NCBI RefSeq assembly: GCF_000422905.1
Contig: NZ_AUGY01000087.1
Location: 1 to 35,005 of the forward strand
Direction: 5' to 3'
DNA length: 35,005 bases
From: Paenibacillus alginolyticus DSM 5050 = NBRC 15375
Lineage (GTDB): Bacteria > Bacillota > Bacilli > Paenibacillales > NBRC-103111
Every line of letters starts with the position of its first letter. Position 1 is the stretch's first letter. The notes below the pieces were generated by a model that was not told the DNA's origin, did not search any database, and was given only the letters and a program-made list of their open reading frames with translations. Of this stretch, positions 21,792 through 30,747 are shown one piece after another. The position numbers were made by a program, and so were the translations under genes.

Positions 21792-22661
21792 ATGCTGGAT
21801 TTAAATATGGAACTCATTCGTAAACATATTCGGCTTTGGCTGGAAGAAGATATTGGAACCGGCGATGTCACAACTCTGACAACGATCCCTTTGGAACATG
21901 CGTCCAAAGGGATTATCCACGTCAAAGAAGACGGAATTGTCTGTGGACTTCGAATCGCCCAAGAAGTTTTTGCTGTGGTCGATGCTTCTCTTCGATTTGA
22001 AACTAAAGTAGTTGAAGGATCGTCTGTTAATAAAGGGACCATACTAGCTGAAGTGGAAGGCAATACGCGCAGTATTCTGCTAGGTGAACGCTTAAGCCTG
22101 AATTTGATGCAGCGACTATCAGGAATTGCGACTAAGACTCGTGAGTTTGTCGATGCTTTAGAAGGCGTACCGACAAGACTTGTCGATACACGGAAGACGA
22201 CGCCGGGTCACAGACTGCTTGAGAAGTATGCTGTACGAGTTGGTGGCGGTCATAATCACCGATTTGGACTGTACGATGCTGTAATGATTAAAGATAATCA
22301 TATCAAAGGTTCGGGCGGCATCACACAAGCTGTACAAGCGGCTCGACAACAGATCCCCCACACGATGAAGATTGAGGTGGAGGTCGAGAATTTTGACCAG
22401 CTGCACGAAGCATTAGCGGCTGGAGCGGATATCATTATGCTCGATAATATGATTCCTGCGAAGATGAAAGAAGCAGTTTCCATAATTAAAAGTAAAGCAC
22501 CGCATATTGTAGTAGAGGGCTCAGGTTCTGTGACACCTCAGACTATTAAAGCGATGGCGGAAACAGGCGTTGATGTGATCTCCGTTGGGCGTTTGACGTA
22601 CTCGGTTGCAGCGCTTGATATCTCATTAGATCTGAATGAGCGGAAGGAGACAGCACTATGA
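21792..22661 (+). CDS. nadC: Nicotinate-nucleotide pyrophosphorylase (carboxylating)
   Basis: NadC converts quinolinate and PRPP to nicotinate mononucleotide. From ATG 21792 the protein has 289 residues, the usual length. GAGGAG (21776-21781) within the end of nadB is its ribosome binding site. The longer open frame that begins at 21687 inside nadB adds unrelated sequence and is rejected. Motifs are EEDIGTGDVTT, RLVDTRKTTPGHR, GGGHNHRFGLYDAVMIKDNH and the C-terminal VEGSGSVTPQT. The stop overlaps the coaX ATG. Confidence 0.97.
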   Translation: MLDLNMELIRKHIRLWLEEDIGTGDVTTLTTIPLEHASKGIIHVKEDGIVCGLRIAQEVFAVVDASLRFETKVVEGSSVNKGTILAEVEGNTRSILLGERLSLNLMQRLSGIATKTREFVDALEGVPTRLVDTRKTTPGHRLLEKYAVRVGGGHNHRFGLYDAVMIKDNHIKGSGGITQAVQAARQQIPHTMKIEVEVENFDQLHEALAAGADIIMLDNMIPAKMKEAVSIIKSKAPHIVVEGSGSVTPQTIKAMAETGVDVISVGRLTYSVAALDISLDLNERKETAL

Positions 22662-23422
22662 TTCTCGTTATCGATGTTGGGAATACGAACATTGTGCTCG
22701 GCCTCTACCAAGAGCGGACACTCCTACATCACTGGCGGGTTAGCACGAACCGCTCAGCGACAGTTGATGAGTATGGGATGCAGTTGCACAGCCTTTTTCA
22801 ACACTCAGGCATCTCGTTTGCGCAGGTAGAAGGAGTAATTGTCTCTTCCGTTGTTCCTCCGCTTATGAATGTAATGGAAAACCTTTGCTTACACTATTTG
22901 AAAAGGACGCCATTCATCGTTGGTCCAGGCATTAAGACAGGTCTGAACGTACGTGTAGACAATCCCAAAGAGGTCGGTGCTGATCGCATTGTTAATGCTG
23001 TTGCGGCTCTTGAGCTCTACGGGGCTCCTTGTATCATTGTTGATTTCGGAACGGCCACCACATACGACTATATTGATCCCTCCCAGCAGCTAGTTGGCTG
23101 TGCGATTGCACCGGGAATCGGGATCTCAACGGAAGCCTTATATCAGAAGGCGGCGAAGCTGCCTCGCATCGAGCTGGTCAAACCGAAGAGTGTCGTCGGC
23201 CGTAATACCGTAGCGGCGATGCAGGCAGGGATTATTTTCGGATATGTAGGCCAAGTTGATGGAATTGTTGAACGTGTCATTCAAGAATTTAATGTCAATC
23301 CGACAGTTATTGCGACGGGTGGTCTTGCGGAGCTCATTTCCAGTGAATCTCGTACGATTCAGATCGTCAATCCACTGCTCACTTTGCAAGGTCTACAAAT
23401 GATTTATGAGAAAAATGCATAA
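22658..23422 (+). CDS. coaX: Type III pantothenate kinase
   Basis: CoaX phosphorylates pantothenate, the first step of CoA synthesis. The 254 residues have the ASKHA-fold phosphate motif DVGNTN (6-11), GPGIKTGL, DNPKEVGADRIVNA, DFGTATTYD and PGIGISTEALYQKAAKLP. The ATGA overlap with nadC couples NAD and CoA precursor synthesis in one message. In B. subtilis coaX directly follows ftsH, so nadABC is an insertion relative to that order. Confidence 0.96.
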   Translation: MILVIDVGNTNIVLGLYQERTLLHHWRVSTNRSATVDEYGMQLHSLFQHSGISFAQVEGVIVSSVVPPLMNVMENLCLHYLKRTPFIVGPGIKTGLNVRVDNPKEVGADRIVNAVAALELYGAPCIIVDFGTATTYDYIDPSQQLVGCAIAPGIGISTEALYQKAAKLPRIELVKPKSVVGRNTVAAMQAGIIFGYVGQVDGIVERVIQEFNVNPTVIATGGLAELISSESRTIQIVNPLLTLQGLQMIYEKNA

Positions 23423-23445
23423 GCTGTTTAAGGAAAGGATTTAAC

Positions 23446-24312
23446 ATGGGCGATTACTTGATTAGAGGAACGGCGCTGGGCGGAAAAGTTCGCGCTTTTG
23501 CCGTGGAAACGACTGTCCTCACAGAAGAACTTAGCCGAAGACATCAAACCACACCAACAGCTACGGCCGCATTAGGAAGAACGGCAGCTGGAGGGCTTCT
23601 CATTGCAGCCATGCTCAAGGGAGAAGAGCATCTCATTGTTCAAGTTAAAGGCGATGGACCCATCGGGCAAATTGTGGTCGATGCGAATGCGAAAGGTGAA
23701 GTACGCGGTTATGTTGATAATCCGTTAGTCGATCCTCCCCTTAAGGAGAATGGGAAGCTTGATGTTGCTGCTGCAGTGGGAACAGATGGATTTTTGTACA
23801 TAACGAAAGATTTAGGCATGAAAGAGCCATATAAAGGCAGCGTTCCTCTCATTTCAGGAGAATTGGCTGAAGATTTCACGTATTATTTTGCCATGTCTGA
23901 ACAAACGCCTTCAGCTGTAGCGCTGGGAGTATTGGTCAATACGGATCACTCCATTCTGGCCTCAGGCGGATTCGTTATTCAATTGCTCCCAGGATTAACA
24001 AATGATGAAATTGGGGAAATTGAAGAGATGCTCGCTCGGATTCCATCCTTCACGAATATGCTCGGCGGGGGTTTGAATTTAGAGGAAATCCTTCAAACTA
24101 TCCTTCCATCTTTCCAAAAGCTCGATCAGATGGATGTCATGTTCCGCTGTAAATGCAGCCGTGAAAGAGTTGAAACAACGCTTATTTCTTTAGGGAAAAC
24201 AGAGCTGCAAGAAATTCTTGAAGATGAAGGGTTTGCTGAAGTCGTTTGTCATTTCTGCAATGAAGCTTATCGTTTCAACGAAGATGATTTGAAGCAGATG
24301 ATTGAACAATAG
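23446..24312 (+). CDS. hslO: Redox-regulated chaperone Hsp33
   Basis: This cytosolic holdase is activated by oxidative unfolding. The 288 residues end in the zinc-binding redox switch with Cys235 and Cys237 (RCKCS) and Cys268 and Cys271 (VCHFC), all four present. Conserved N-terminal motifs include ALGRTAAGGLLIA and VDANAKGEVRGYV. AAGGAAAGG precedes the ATG, and the gene lies 23 bases after coaX in the same operon. Confidence 0.97.
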   Translation: MGDYLIRGTALGGKVRAFAVETTVLTEELSRRHQTTPTATAALGRTAAGGLLIAAMLKGEEHLIVQVKGDGPIGQIVVDANAKGEVRGYVDNPLVDPPLKENGKLDVAAAVGTDGFLYITKDLGMKEPYKGSVPLISGELAEDFTYYFAMSEQTPSAVALGVLVNTDHSILASGGFVIQLLPGLTNDEIGEIEEMLARIPSFTNMLGGGLNLEEILQTILPSFQKLDQMDVMFRCKCSRERVETTLISLGKTELQEILEDEGFAEVVCHFCNEAYRFNEDDLKQMIEQ

Positions 24313-24348
24313 AGCAAGCAGCATTATAGATGTAAAGAGGGAGTCAGG

Positions 24349-25299
24349 ATGCAGAACGTGAAGCGATTGTGGGGAGTCATTATCGTGATGGCTGTAGGTA
24401 ATCTCGTGCTCGCATCCTTGCTGGTCACCCATACCATAAACCAATCAGAATCAAGTCAATCACCAAAACCTGAGAAGCAGGGTGAGCAGAAGAATGATCG
24501 GGTAGTCGCCAAAATTGGAGATCGTGAGATGACCATTTTGGAGCTTCAAACGGCTCTTGAACATCATTATGGGGCCGAACTGCTGGGTCAAATGTTGGAT
24601 CGTGAAGTGATACGTTTGGAAGGAAACGAGACAGGGACTTCGATTGGAAGCGCGGAGATTAACCGTGAGTTGAAACGGATGCAGCAAGGTTATGAGAGCG
24701 AGCAACAATTTTATGCATCCATGAAAAGTCAGTTAGGTTTGTCAGAGCAAGAAATTAAAGAAGATGTAACCAATAAATTGTTACTCGAGAAGCTCGCAAC
24801 CAAACATATTCAGATAACGGATGCTCAGGTAGAAGACTATATGAAGACTCACGCCGATGAATTCAAGCAAATTACCGAATATAATATTCTTCAGATTATC
24901 GTGTCAACCAAGGATCAAGCGAATAAAGTCCTTGCGGAACTGGCGAAAGGAGAGAGTTTTGCGACCCTTGCCAGGGATCGTTCCCTAGATGATGCGACCA
25001 ATAACTCCGGCGGTGATTTGGGTTGGATTGAAGGAGATGACCCCTTTGTTGCTGCTCCCGTTCTTGAAACGGCGAAACTCTTGAAGGTTGGAGAAGTGAG
25101 TAAGCCCGTCCCTCTGCCTCAGGGGTTCGCGATTGTGAAGCTGAAGAATCGGCGTGAAAAAGTAAATCCCGATCTTGCTTTCGTTCGTGAAAATGTGCGA
25201 AGAGAGCTGGCGCTTCATGAAGCACCGCCTCTCAAGGATTATGTGAAGCAACTTCGAGAGAAGTGGAAGGTTAGCATTCTAGACCCTCAGTTCCGGTGA
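24349..25299 (+). CDS. yacD: Membrane-anchored parvulin-type peptidyl-prolyl isomerase (YacD-like)
   Basis: The 316 residues start with a single uncleaved-looking membrane segment (about 8-28) without a lipobox. A SurA/PrsA-like N-domain follows (about 45-165). The parvulin domain (about 175-275) carries NILQIIVSTKDQAN, SFATLARDRSLDDATN and GGDLGWIEGDD. Substrates are probably exported proteins folding at the outer membrane face. It corresponds in position to B. subtilis yacD between hslO and cysK. The lack of a lipobox distinguishes it from PrsA. GAGGGAG precedes the ATG. Confidence 0.9.
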   Translation: MQNVKRLWGVIIVMAVGNLVLASLLVTHTINQSESSQSPKPEKQGEQKNDRVVAKIGDREMTILELQTALEHHYGAELLGQMLDREVIRLEGNETGTSIGSAEINRELKRMQQGYESEQQFYASMKSQLGLSEQEIKEDVTNKLLLEKLATKHIQITDAQVEDYMKTHADEFKQITEYNILQIIVSTKDQANKVLAELAKGESFATLARDRSLDDATNNSGGDLGWIEGDDPFVAAPVLETAKLLKVGEVSKPVPLPQGFAIVKLKNRREKVNPDLAFVRENVRRELALHEAPPLKDYVKQLREKWKVSILDPQFR

Positions 25300-25314
25300 C
25301 ATTCTGTGAAAATG

Positions 25315-25380
25315 TGGTTGACAACCAGTAAATGCATTGATAATATGAATATATTAATACCGACTAATTAACTCGGAAAT
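25315..25380 (+). promoter_or_regulatory. cysK promoter with two palindromic elements
   Basis: TTGACA (25318-25323) lies inside the odd palindrome TGGTTGACAACCA (25315-25327). A -10 element is GATAAT (25339-25344, 15-base spacer) or TAATAT (25341-25346, 17). CCGA (25360-25363) and TCGG (25373-25376) flank an AT-rich centre about 15 bases past the -10. This resembles a CymR-type half-site pair, but the spacing is 13 rather than the 9 I expect for CymR. Confidence 0.5.
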
Positions 25381-25412
25381 CATCGATTATTTAACCTGGA
25401 GGGGAAAAAAGT

Positions 25413-26354
25413 ATGGCAAGATTAGTACAAAGCATTACGGATTTGATTGGCGATACACCGCTTGTTCGTTTAAACCGCGTTGTTCCGGAAGGAAGCGCAG
25501 AGATTTATGTGAAACTCGAGTACCAAAATCCAGGTGCCAGCGTAAAAGACCGTATTGCCATCTCCATGATTGAAGTGGCTGAGCAAGAAGGTAAATTGAA
25601 GCCGGGCGATACGATTATTGAGCCAACTAGCGGTAACACAGGAATCGGAATAGCTTTAGTAGCAGCAGCAAAAGGATATAAAGCGATTCTGGTTATGCCA
25701 GAAACGATGTCTTTGGAGAGACGTAACCTGCTTCGTGCCTATGGGGCTCAGTTGGTTCTGACGCCAGGAGCAGAAGGAATGAAGGGTGCGATCAAACGTG
25801 CGGAGGAGCTTCAAGCAGAGAATCCTTCCTACTTCATCCCGCAACAATTCAAAAACCTAGCCAACGTGAAGGTTCATCGTGAAACAACAGGTCCGGAAAT
25901 CGTTGAAGCGATTAATGCTCATGATGGCAAATTGGACGCATTCATTTCGGGTATCGGTACGGGCGGAACCATTACAGGCGCAGGTGGCGTGCTGAAAGAA
26001 AACTTCCCGAACATCAAGATTTATGCCGTTGAACCAGCTGCATCCCCGGTACTTTCCGGAGGCAAGCCAGGTCCTCATAAAATTCAAGGTATCGGCGCAG
26101 GCTTTGTTCCAGATATTCTGAACACAAGCATCTACGACGAAATTATTGCCGTAGAAAACGAAGATGCTTTCGAAACTTCACGCCGTGTAGCCAAAGAAGA
26201 AGGTATCCTTGGTGGTATCTCTTCAGGTGCAGCGATTTTTGCAGCACTTAAAGTTGCTAAAGAACTTGGCGCAGGCAAACGTGTAGTTGCTGTGATTCCA
26301 AGTAACGGTGAACGTTACCTTTCTACGCCACTGTATCAATTCGAAGAGCAATAA
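25413..26354 (+). CDS. cysK: Cysteine synthase A (O-acetylserine sulfhydrylase)
   Basis: CysK makes cysteine from O-acetylserine and sulfide using PLP. The 313 residues have PLP-binding Lys45 (GASVKDRIA), the substrate loop TSGNTG (72-77), the phosphate-binding GTGGT (182-186) and GGISSGAA near the C-terminus. GGAGGGG is 8 bases from the ATG. Its own promoter and terminator make it a single-gene unit. In B. subtilis CysK also acts with CymR as a sulfur sensor. Confidence 0.97.
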   Translation: MARLVQSITDLIGDTPLVRLNRVVPEGSAEIYVKLEYQNPGASVKDRIAISMIEVAEQEGKLKPGDTIIEPTSGNTGIGIALVAAAKGYKAILVMPETMSLERRNLLRAYGAQLVLTPGAEGMKGAIKRAEELQAENPSYFIPQQFKNLANVKVHRETTGPEIVEAINAHDGKLDAFISGIGTGGTITGAGGVLKENFPNIKIYAVEPAASPVLSGGKPGPHKIQGIGAGFVPDILNTSIYDEIIAVENEDAFETSRRVAKEEGILGGISSGAAIFAALKVAKELGAGKRVVAVIPSNGERYLSTPLYQFEEQ

Positions 26355-26373
26355 GATTACTTGCTACGAACGT

Positions 26374-26405
26374 GCCTCCAGCTGCTGCAGCTGGGGGCTT
26401 TTTTT
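26374..26405 (+). terminator. Rho-independent terminator of cysK
   Basis: GCCTCCAGCTG (26374-26384) pairs with CAGCTGGGGGC (26388-26398), one G-T pair, followed by seven T. Confidence 0.95.
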
Positions 26406-26470
26406 CTGTGTGAGGTTGGAGTATACTAATGGACAACTAATCATCGGATGTCACAGGAAGGAGGGCAAAT

Positions 26471-28030
26471 ATGATCCTAACAACAATAGAGCAGTGGCGT
26501 AATTGGTCCTCCACGTACACGATGCTGCCTTATGTGATTAAATTGGGTCTTGCCGACGACCGGATCGCTTCTTGGCAAGAAGCGTGGAAAGTAGCCGCGC
26601 CTGATTCCTTTGTCCTAGAAAGCGGCAAAGGCGGGCGTTACACGTGCTTCGGTTTACAGCCGTTTTCTACGGTTCATGGAAATGGGTTGGATGCAGAAGT
26701 TACCCTTATCAACCAAATGGATAAGGGTAAACCTCAAGTTTCACACTTGCATGGCAAACCGCTCGACATTGTGAAGCAATGGATGTCAGCTTATCAAAGC
26801 CCCAAAGTCGAAGGAGCCTCTAAGTTTCTTGGCGGCTGTGTAGGTTATTGGAGCTATGACGTGATCCGCACCATTGAGAAGCTTCCGGAGAAAGCGGCAA
26901 ATGACTTGCCGATTCCGGATTATAGCTTCGCTATGTATGATCAAGTTTGGACCCTGGATCATATCGATAAGAGCCTGTACATTGCGGTGCATATGCCGCT
27001 TGAGAAGAGCCGAGCAGCCGATGACGTCTATCTTCGGCAGCTTTACGCACAAGCGCACGCTGAGGCCGAGGCGATGCTCGCACGCTGGCATGCGATCCGC
27101 TCCAGCAGCTGGTCAGGCTCGCACCTGAGCGGTGCAGACCAACCGTCGATCGCCCGCGAGCAGCTGCACATCGACGTCGAGAGCATCGCAGGCATCCAGC
27201 CTGCCTTCGGCAAAGCCGACTACATCGCGGCGGTGCAGCGCATTCAAGCCTACATCTCCCAAGGTGACGTGTTCCAAGTCAACTTATCCGTTAGACAGAG
27301 CCGGCAGCTGCGCACGACGCCGGAGGAGATCTACGAGGCGCTGCGCATCGTCAATCCCTCGCCATACATGGGCTTGCTGCGCTTCGCAGGCTTCGCCCTC
27401 GTCTCCGGCTCGCCGGAGCTGCTCGTGCAGCTCGAGGACGGCGTCCTGCGGACGCGTCCTATCGCTGGCACGCGCCCGCGCGGCAAGGACGAGCAGGATG
27501 ACCTGCGCCTGGCCGGCGAGCTCATCGACAATGACAAAGAGCGCGCCGAGCACGTCATGCTGGTCGATCTGGAGCGCAACGACCTTGGCCGCATCTCGAA
27601 GTACGGCTCCGTCCATGTGAAAGACTTCATGGTCATCGAATACTACTCCCATGTGATGCACATCGTCTCGGAAGTCGTCGGCGAGCTCGCAGAAGGGAAG
27701 GATGCTTATGATGTCATTGCGGCAACCTTCCCTGGAGGTACGATCACAGGCGCTCCAAAGGTTCGCACAATGGAAATTATTGAAGAATTAGAGCCGGTTC
27801 GTCGCGGACCCTATACAGGATCCATGGGATGGATTGACTATAATGGAAATATGGAATTTAATATTATTATACGGACGCTTGTAGCTGTTCAAGGGATGGG
27901 CCACATTCAAGCAGGGGCGGGAATCGTCATTGATTCCATACCTGAACGTGAGTACATTGAATCCTTGAATAAAGCCAAAGCAATGTGGAAAGCGATAGAA
28001 TATAGCGAGCGGAGCATGAGCCGAGCTTAA
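26471..28030 (+). CDS. pabB: Aminodeoxychorismate synthase component I
   Basis: PabB aminates chorismate to 4-amino-4-deoxychorismate with ammonia from PabA. The 519 residues have an N-terminal TrpE/PabB domain (GGCVGYWSYDVIRTIEKLP) and a C-terminal chorismate-binding domain with QGDVFQVNLSVRQ, GSPELLVQ, RTRPIAGTRPRG, AEHVMLVDLERNDLGR, FPGGTITGAPK (near residue 420) and GPYTGSMGWIDYNG. The folate genes immediately downstream identify it as pabB rather than trpE. AAGGAGG precedes the ATG; the cysK terminator and a possible TATACT (26422-26427) suggest a separate promoter. The central part is extremely GC-rich. Confidence 0.95.
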   Translation: MILTTIEQWRNWSSTYTMLPYVIKLGLADDRIASWQEAWKVAAPDSFVLESGKGGRYTCFGLQPFSTVHGNGLDAEVTLINQMDKGKPQVSHLHGKPLDIVKQWMSAYQSPKVEGASKFLGGCVGYWSYDVIRTIEKLPEKAANDLPIPDYSFAMYDQVWTLDHIDKSLYIAVHMPLEKSRAADDVYLRQLYAQAHAEAEAMLARWHAIRSSSWSGSHLSGADQPSIAREQLHIDVESIAGIQPAFGKADYIAAVQRIQAYISQGDVFQVNLSVRQSRQLRTTPEEIYEALRIVNPSPYMGLLRFAGFALVSGSPELLVQLEDGVLRTRPIAGTRPRGKDEQDDLRLAGELIDNDKERAEHVMLVDLERNDLGRISKYGSVHVKDFMVIEYYSHVMHIVSEVVGELAEGKDAYDVIAATFPGGTITGAPKVRTMEIIEELEPVRRGPYTGSMGWIDYNGNMEFNIIIRTLVAVQGMGHIQAGAGIVIDSIPEREYIESLNKAKAMWKAIEYSERSMSRA

Positions 28031-28063
28031 GCCCTAGCAGGGCTGACGAAAGGGGAGCTTAGA

Positions 28064-28645
28064 ATGATTTTAGTGATTGATAATTATGATTCGTTTACGT
28101 ACAACCTCGTCCAATATTTGGGGGAGATCGGGGAAGAAGTCGTCGTTCGTCGCAATGACGAAATTGATTTAGCTGGCGTTGAGGCTTTGGCGCCGGATCA
28201 TATTTTAATATCTCCGGGTCCTTGCACGCCGAATGAAGCCGGAATTAGCTTATCACTCATCGACCATTTCAAAGGCAAAATCCCTATCTTCGGCGTCTGC
28301 CTAGGCCATCAATCGATCGGTCAAGCTTTTGGCGGCGACGTCATTCGCGCAGAGCGTTTAATGCATGGTAAAACCTCGGAGATTTTCCATGATGGTAAAA
28401 CCTTATTCGAAGGGCTGCCATCCCCTTTTATAGCGACTCGCTATCATTCCTTGATTGTGAAAACCGAGACGCTTCCTGATTGCTTGGAAGTAAGTGCGCG
28501 TACAGCAGAAGGTGAAATTATGGCATTGCGCCATAAGGAATATCCGATTGAAGGTGTGCAGTTCCACCCAGAATCGATTATTTCTCAGCACGGTCATCAG
28601 ATCCTGCGAAACTTTCTTCGCCGCACGGCTAAAGCAGGAGTTTAA
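28064..28645 (+). CDS. pabA: Aminodeoxychorismate/anthranilate synthase glutaminase component
   Basis: The 193-residue class I glutamine amidotransferase supplies ammonia to PabB. Catalytic Cys79 (GVCLGHQ), His168 and Glu170 (FHPES) are present, as is the oxyanion region ISPGPCTP. In B. subtilis the same protein also serves TrpE, and the lack of another copy in this window leaves that possible. GAAAGGGGAG precedes the ATG, 33 bases after pabB. Confidence 0.96.
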   Translation: MILVIDNYDSFTYNLVQYLGEIGEEVVVRRNDEIDLAGVEALAPDHILISPGPCTPNEAGISLSLIDHFKGKIPIFGVCLGHQSIGQAFGGDVIRAERLMHGKTSEIFHDGKTLFEGLPSPFIATRYHSLIVKTETLPDCLEVSARTAEGEIMALRHKEYPIEGVQFHPESIISQHGHQILRNFLRRTAKAGV

Positions 28646-28648
28646 TCT

Positions 28649-29506
28649 ATGATTATTAGTGTGGGCGGGATTTTAACGGATGATAAGGAAGCTGTGGTCT
28701 CGGTTTACGATCACGGCTTTCTTTACGGCCTTGGCCTTTTTGAGACATTTCGCACCTATAACAAAGAACCTTTCCTGCTGCCCGAGCATCTTCGGCGACT
28801 ATCGGAGGGCTGTCGTGAGCTAGGGATTGACTACGAGCCTGACCACGCACACATTCAGCGTCTGATTGATGGACTGCTTGGGGCCAATAAACTCGAGGAT
28901 GCATATATCCGATATTCCGTTTCGGCGGGAACTGATATTCTTGGGCTGCCATCAGGTGTCTACCAAAACCCTACAGAGATCATTTACATCAAGCCGCTTC
29001 CACCGAGGGACGAGAAGACCTATGCACACGGTAAAGCGCTGCAGCTGCTGAAGCTGCCTCGTAATACGCCGGAAGGTTTGTACCGATTCAAGTCTTTTCA
29101 CTACATGAATAATATCTTGGCGAAAAGAGAGCTGCAGCAGTATGCCTGGGCGACTGGCGCTGAAGGCCTGATGCTGACCGAAGAAGGCTACTTAGCTGAG
29201 GGCATTGTGAGCAACATCTTTTTCATAAAAGATAGTGCCTGCTATACGCCATCGCTGGATACAGGCATATTACCTGGCATCACAAGGGCCTATGTGTTAC
29301 AGCTGGCACAGCAGCAGCAGATTCCCACATTGAACGGCCAATACCGATGGGAAGATCTTATGGAAGCCGATGAGGTGTTTCTCGTTAATTCCATACAAGA
29401 GATCGTACCCATTACGACACTGTTCACACCCAGTGGACAATCTCACGCTATTGGAAATGGTGTCGTAGGTCCGATAACCCGCCAACTAAGCGAGCTTTAT
29501 AACTAA
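28649..29506 (+). CDS. pabC: Aminodeoxychorismate lyase
   Basis: This PLP enzyme of the class IV aminotransferase fold splits aminodeoxychorismate into p-aminobenzoate and pyruvate. The 285 residues include DHGFLYGLGLFETFR (21-35), PLP Lys148 in RFKSFHYMNN, EGLMLTEEGYLAEGIVSNIF and LPGITR. These motifs are shared with D-amino acid and branched-chain aminotransferases, so the assignment relies on the operon context. It starts 3 bases after the pabA stop. Confidence 0.93.
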   Translation: MIISVGGILTDDKEAVVSVYDHGFLYGLGLFETFRTYNKEPFLLPEHLRRLSEGCRELGIDYEPDHAHIQRLIDGLLGANKLEDAYIRYSVSAGTDILGLPSGVYQNPTEIIYIKPLPPRDEKTYAHGKALQLLKLPRNTPEGLYRFKSFHYMNNILAKRELQQYAWATGAEGLMLTEEGYLAEGIVSNIFFIKDSACYTPSLDTGILPGITRAYVLQLAQQQQIPTLNGQYRWEDLMEADEVFLVNSIQEIVPITTLFTPSGQSHAIGNGVVGPITRQLSELYN

Positions 29507-29535
29507 CATTTGATAACAACAGGAAGTGAACGGTA

Positions 29536-30360
29536 ATGAAAGTGTTATCCTGCAGAGGACATGAGCTGCCCATTGGTGATCGGACGATCATTATGGGCAT
29601 ATTAAACGTAACACCAGACTCCTTCTCGGACGGTGGGAATTACATTAGGATTGAAGATGCGGTGCGCAGAGCTCGCCAAATGGTGGCGGAAGGCGCTGAC
29701 ATCATTGATATCGGGGGAGAATCGACCCGACCGGGTTTTGCCAAGGTCACACAAGAAGAAGAGCTGCAACGGGTAATTCCGGTCATTGAGGCACTAAGTA
29801 AGGAAGTTAACGTTCCTATTTCTATAGATACTTACAAAGCAGAGGTCGCCAAGCAAGCATTAGAAGCCGGGGCACATATCATCAACGATGTTTGGGGCGG
29901 CCAAGCCGACGTTCGAATGGCAGAGGTTGCGGCCAGCTACGATTGTCCGTTTATTATCACGCATAATCGTGTGAATCCGACCTATACTGATTTTCTTCGA
30001 GATGTTACTACTGACTTACAGCTCTATGCGAATCAAGCCAGAGAAGTTGGCGTTCGGGAAGAGCGGATCATTTTGGACCCGGGTATCGGATTTGCCAAAT
30101 CCTACGAGCAGAATTTGTTCCTCATGAACAATCTGCGTACGATCGTAGACCTCGGATATCCCGTCCTTTTAGGAACATCCCGCAAAAGCGTCATTGGCCT
30201 AACGCTGGGTCTGCCTCCTGAAGAACGTTTGGAAGGTACGGCATCGACCGTGGTGCTTGGAATTGCCCAAGGCTGTGGGATGATCAGAGTCCACGATATT
30301 CAAGCGATGAAACGTTTGGCAGTTATGACAGATGCTATCATTCATTCGCAGTTAACCTAA
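29536..30360 (+). CDS. folP: Dihydropteroate synthase
   Basis: FolP (sul in B. subtilis) joins p-aminobenzoate to hydroxymethyl-dihydropterin diphosphate and is the sulfonamide target. The 274-residue TIM barrel shows MGILNVTPDSFSDGG (20-34), DIGGESTRPG (58-67), SIDTYKAEVAKQAL, INDVWGG, DPGIGFAKS and the phosphate-binding GTSRKS. AGGAAGTGA precedes the ATG. Confidence 0.97.
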   Translation: MKVLSCRGHELPIGDRTIIMGILNVTPDSFSDGGNYIRIEDAVRRARQMVAEGADIIDIGGESTRPGFAKVTQEEELQRVIPVIEALSKEVNVPISIDTYKAEVAKQALEAGAHIINDVWGGQADVRMAEVAASYDCPFIITHNRVNPTYTDFLRDVTTDLQLYANQAREVGVREERIILDPGIGFAKSYEQNLFLMNNLRTIVDLGYPVLLGTSRKSVIGLTLGLPPEERLEGTASTVVLGIAQGCGMIRVHDIQAMKRLAVMTDAIIHSQLT

Positions 30361-30378
30361 ACATTGGAGGCTCTTACA

Positions 30379-30747
30379 TTGGATAAAATAACGCTCTCCC
30401 GCATGCAGTTCTTTGGTAATCATGGTGTTTTTCCGGAAGAGAATAAGCTTGGTCAACGCTTTTATGTAGATGTAGAGCTTATGCTTCCGCTAAACAAGCC
30501 CGGCAAGTCGGATCATCTGAATGATACGGTTAATTACGGAGAAGTATTTTTCAAAGTCAAAGAGATTGTGGAAGGCCGTACTTACAAATTAATTGAAGCT
30601 TTAGCAGAAAATATTGCATCCGAGCTTCTGCATACTTATACTAGTATCAATGAAGTGACGGTTCGCGTCATTAAGCCGCATCCGCCCTTTGCCGTTTTTT
30701 TTGACGGGGTAACTGTAGAGATTAACCGAAAGCGGGCAAATGAATGA
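30379..30747 (+). CDS. folB: Dihydroneopterin aldolase
   Basis: FolB converts dihydroneopterin to 6-hydroxymethyl-dihydropterin. I place the start at TTG 30379, 8 bases after TGGAGG (30365-30370), giving 122 residues, near the B. subtilis length. An earlier TTG at 30364 overlaps that site. The active-site Glu lies in VFPEENKLGQRF and Lys99 in VIKPHPP; LNDTVNYGEVF and RTYKLIEALAENIA are family motifs. The end overlaps folK by four bases (ATGA). Confidence 0.95.
   Translation: MDKITLSRMQFFGNHGVFPEENKLGQRFYVDVELMLPLNKPGKSDHLNDTVNYGEVFFKVKEIVEGRTYKLIEALAENIASELLHTYTSINEVTVRVIKPHPPFAVFFDGVTVEINRKRANE

Noticed and set aside
27132..27620. 162-codon + strand gene inside pabB
   Set aside because: Out-of-frame reading of the GC-rich pabB core, low-complexity Ser/Arg-rich, no ribosome binding site.
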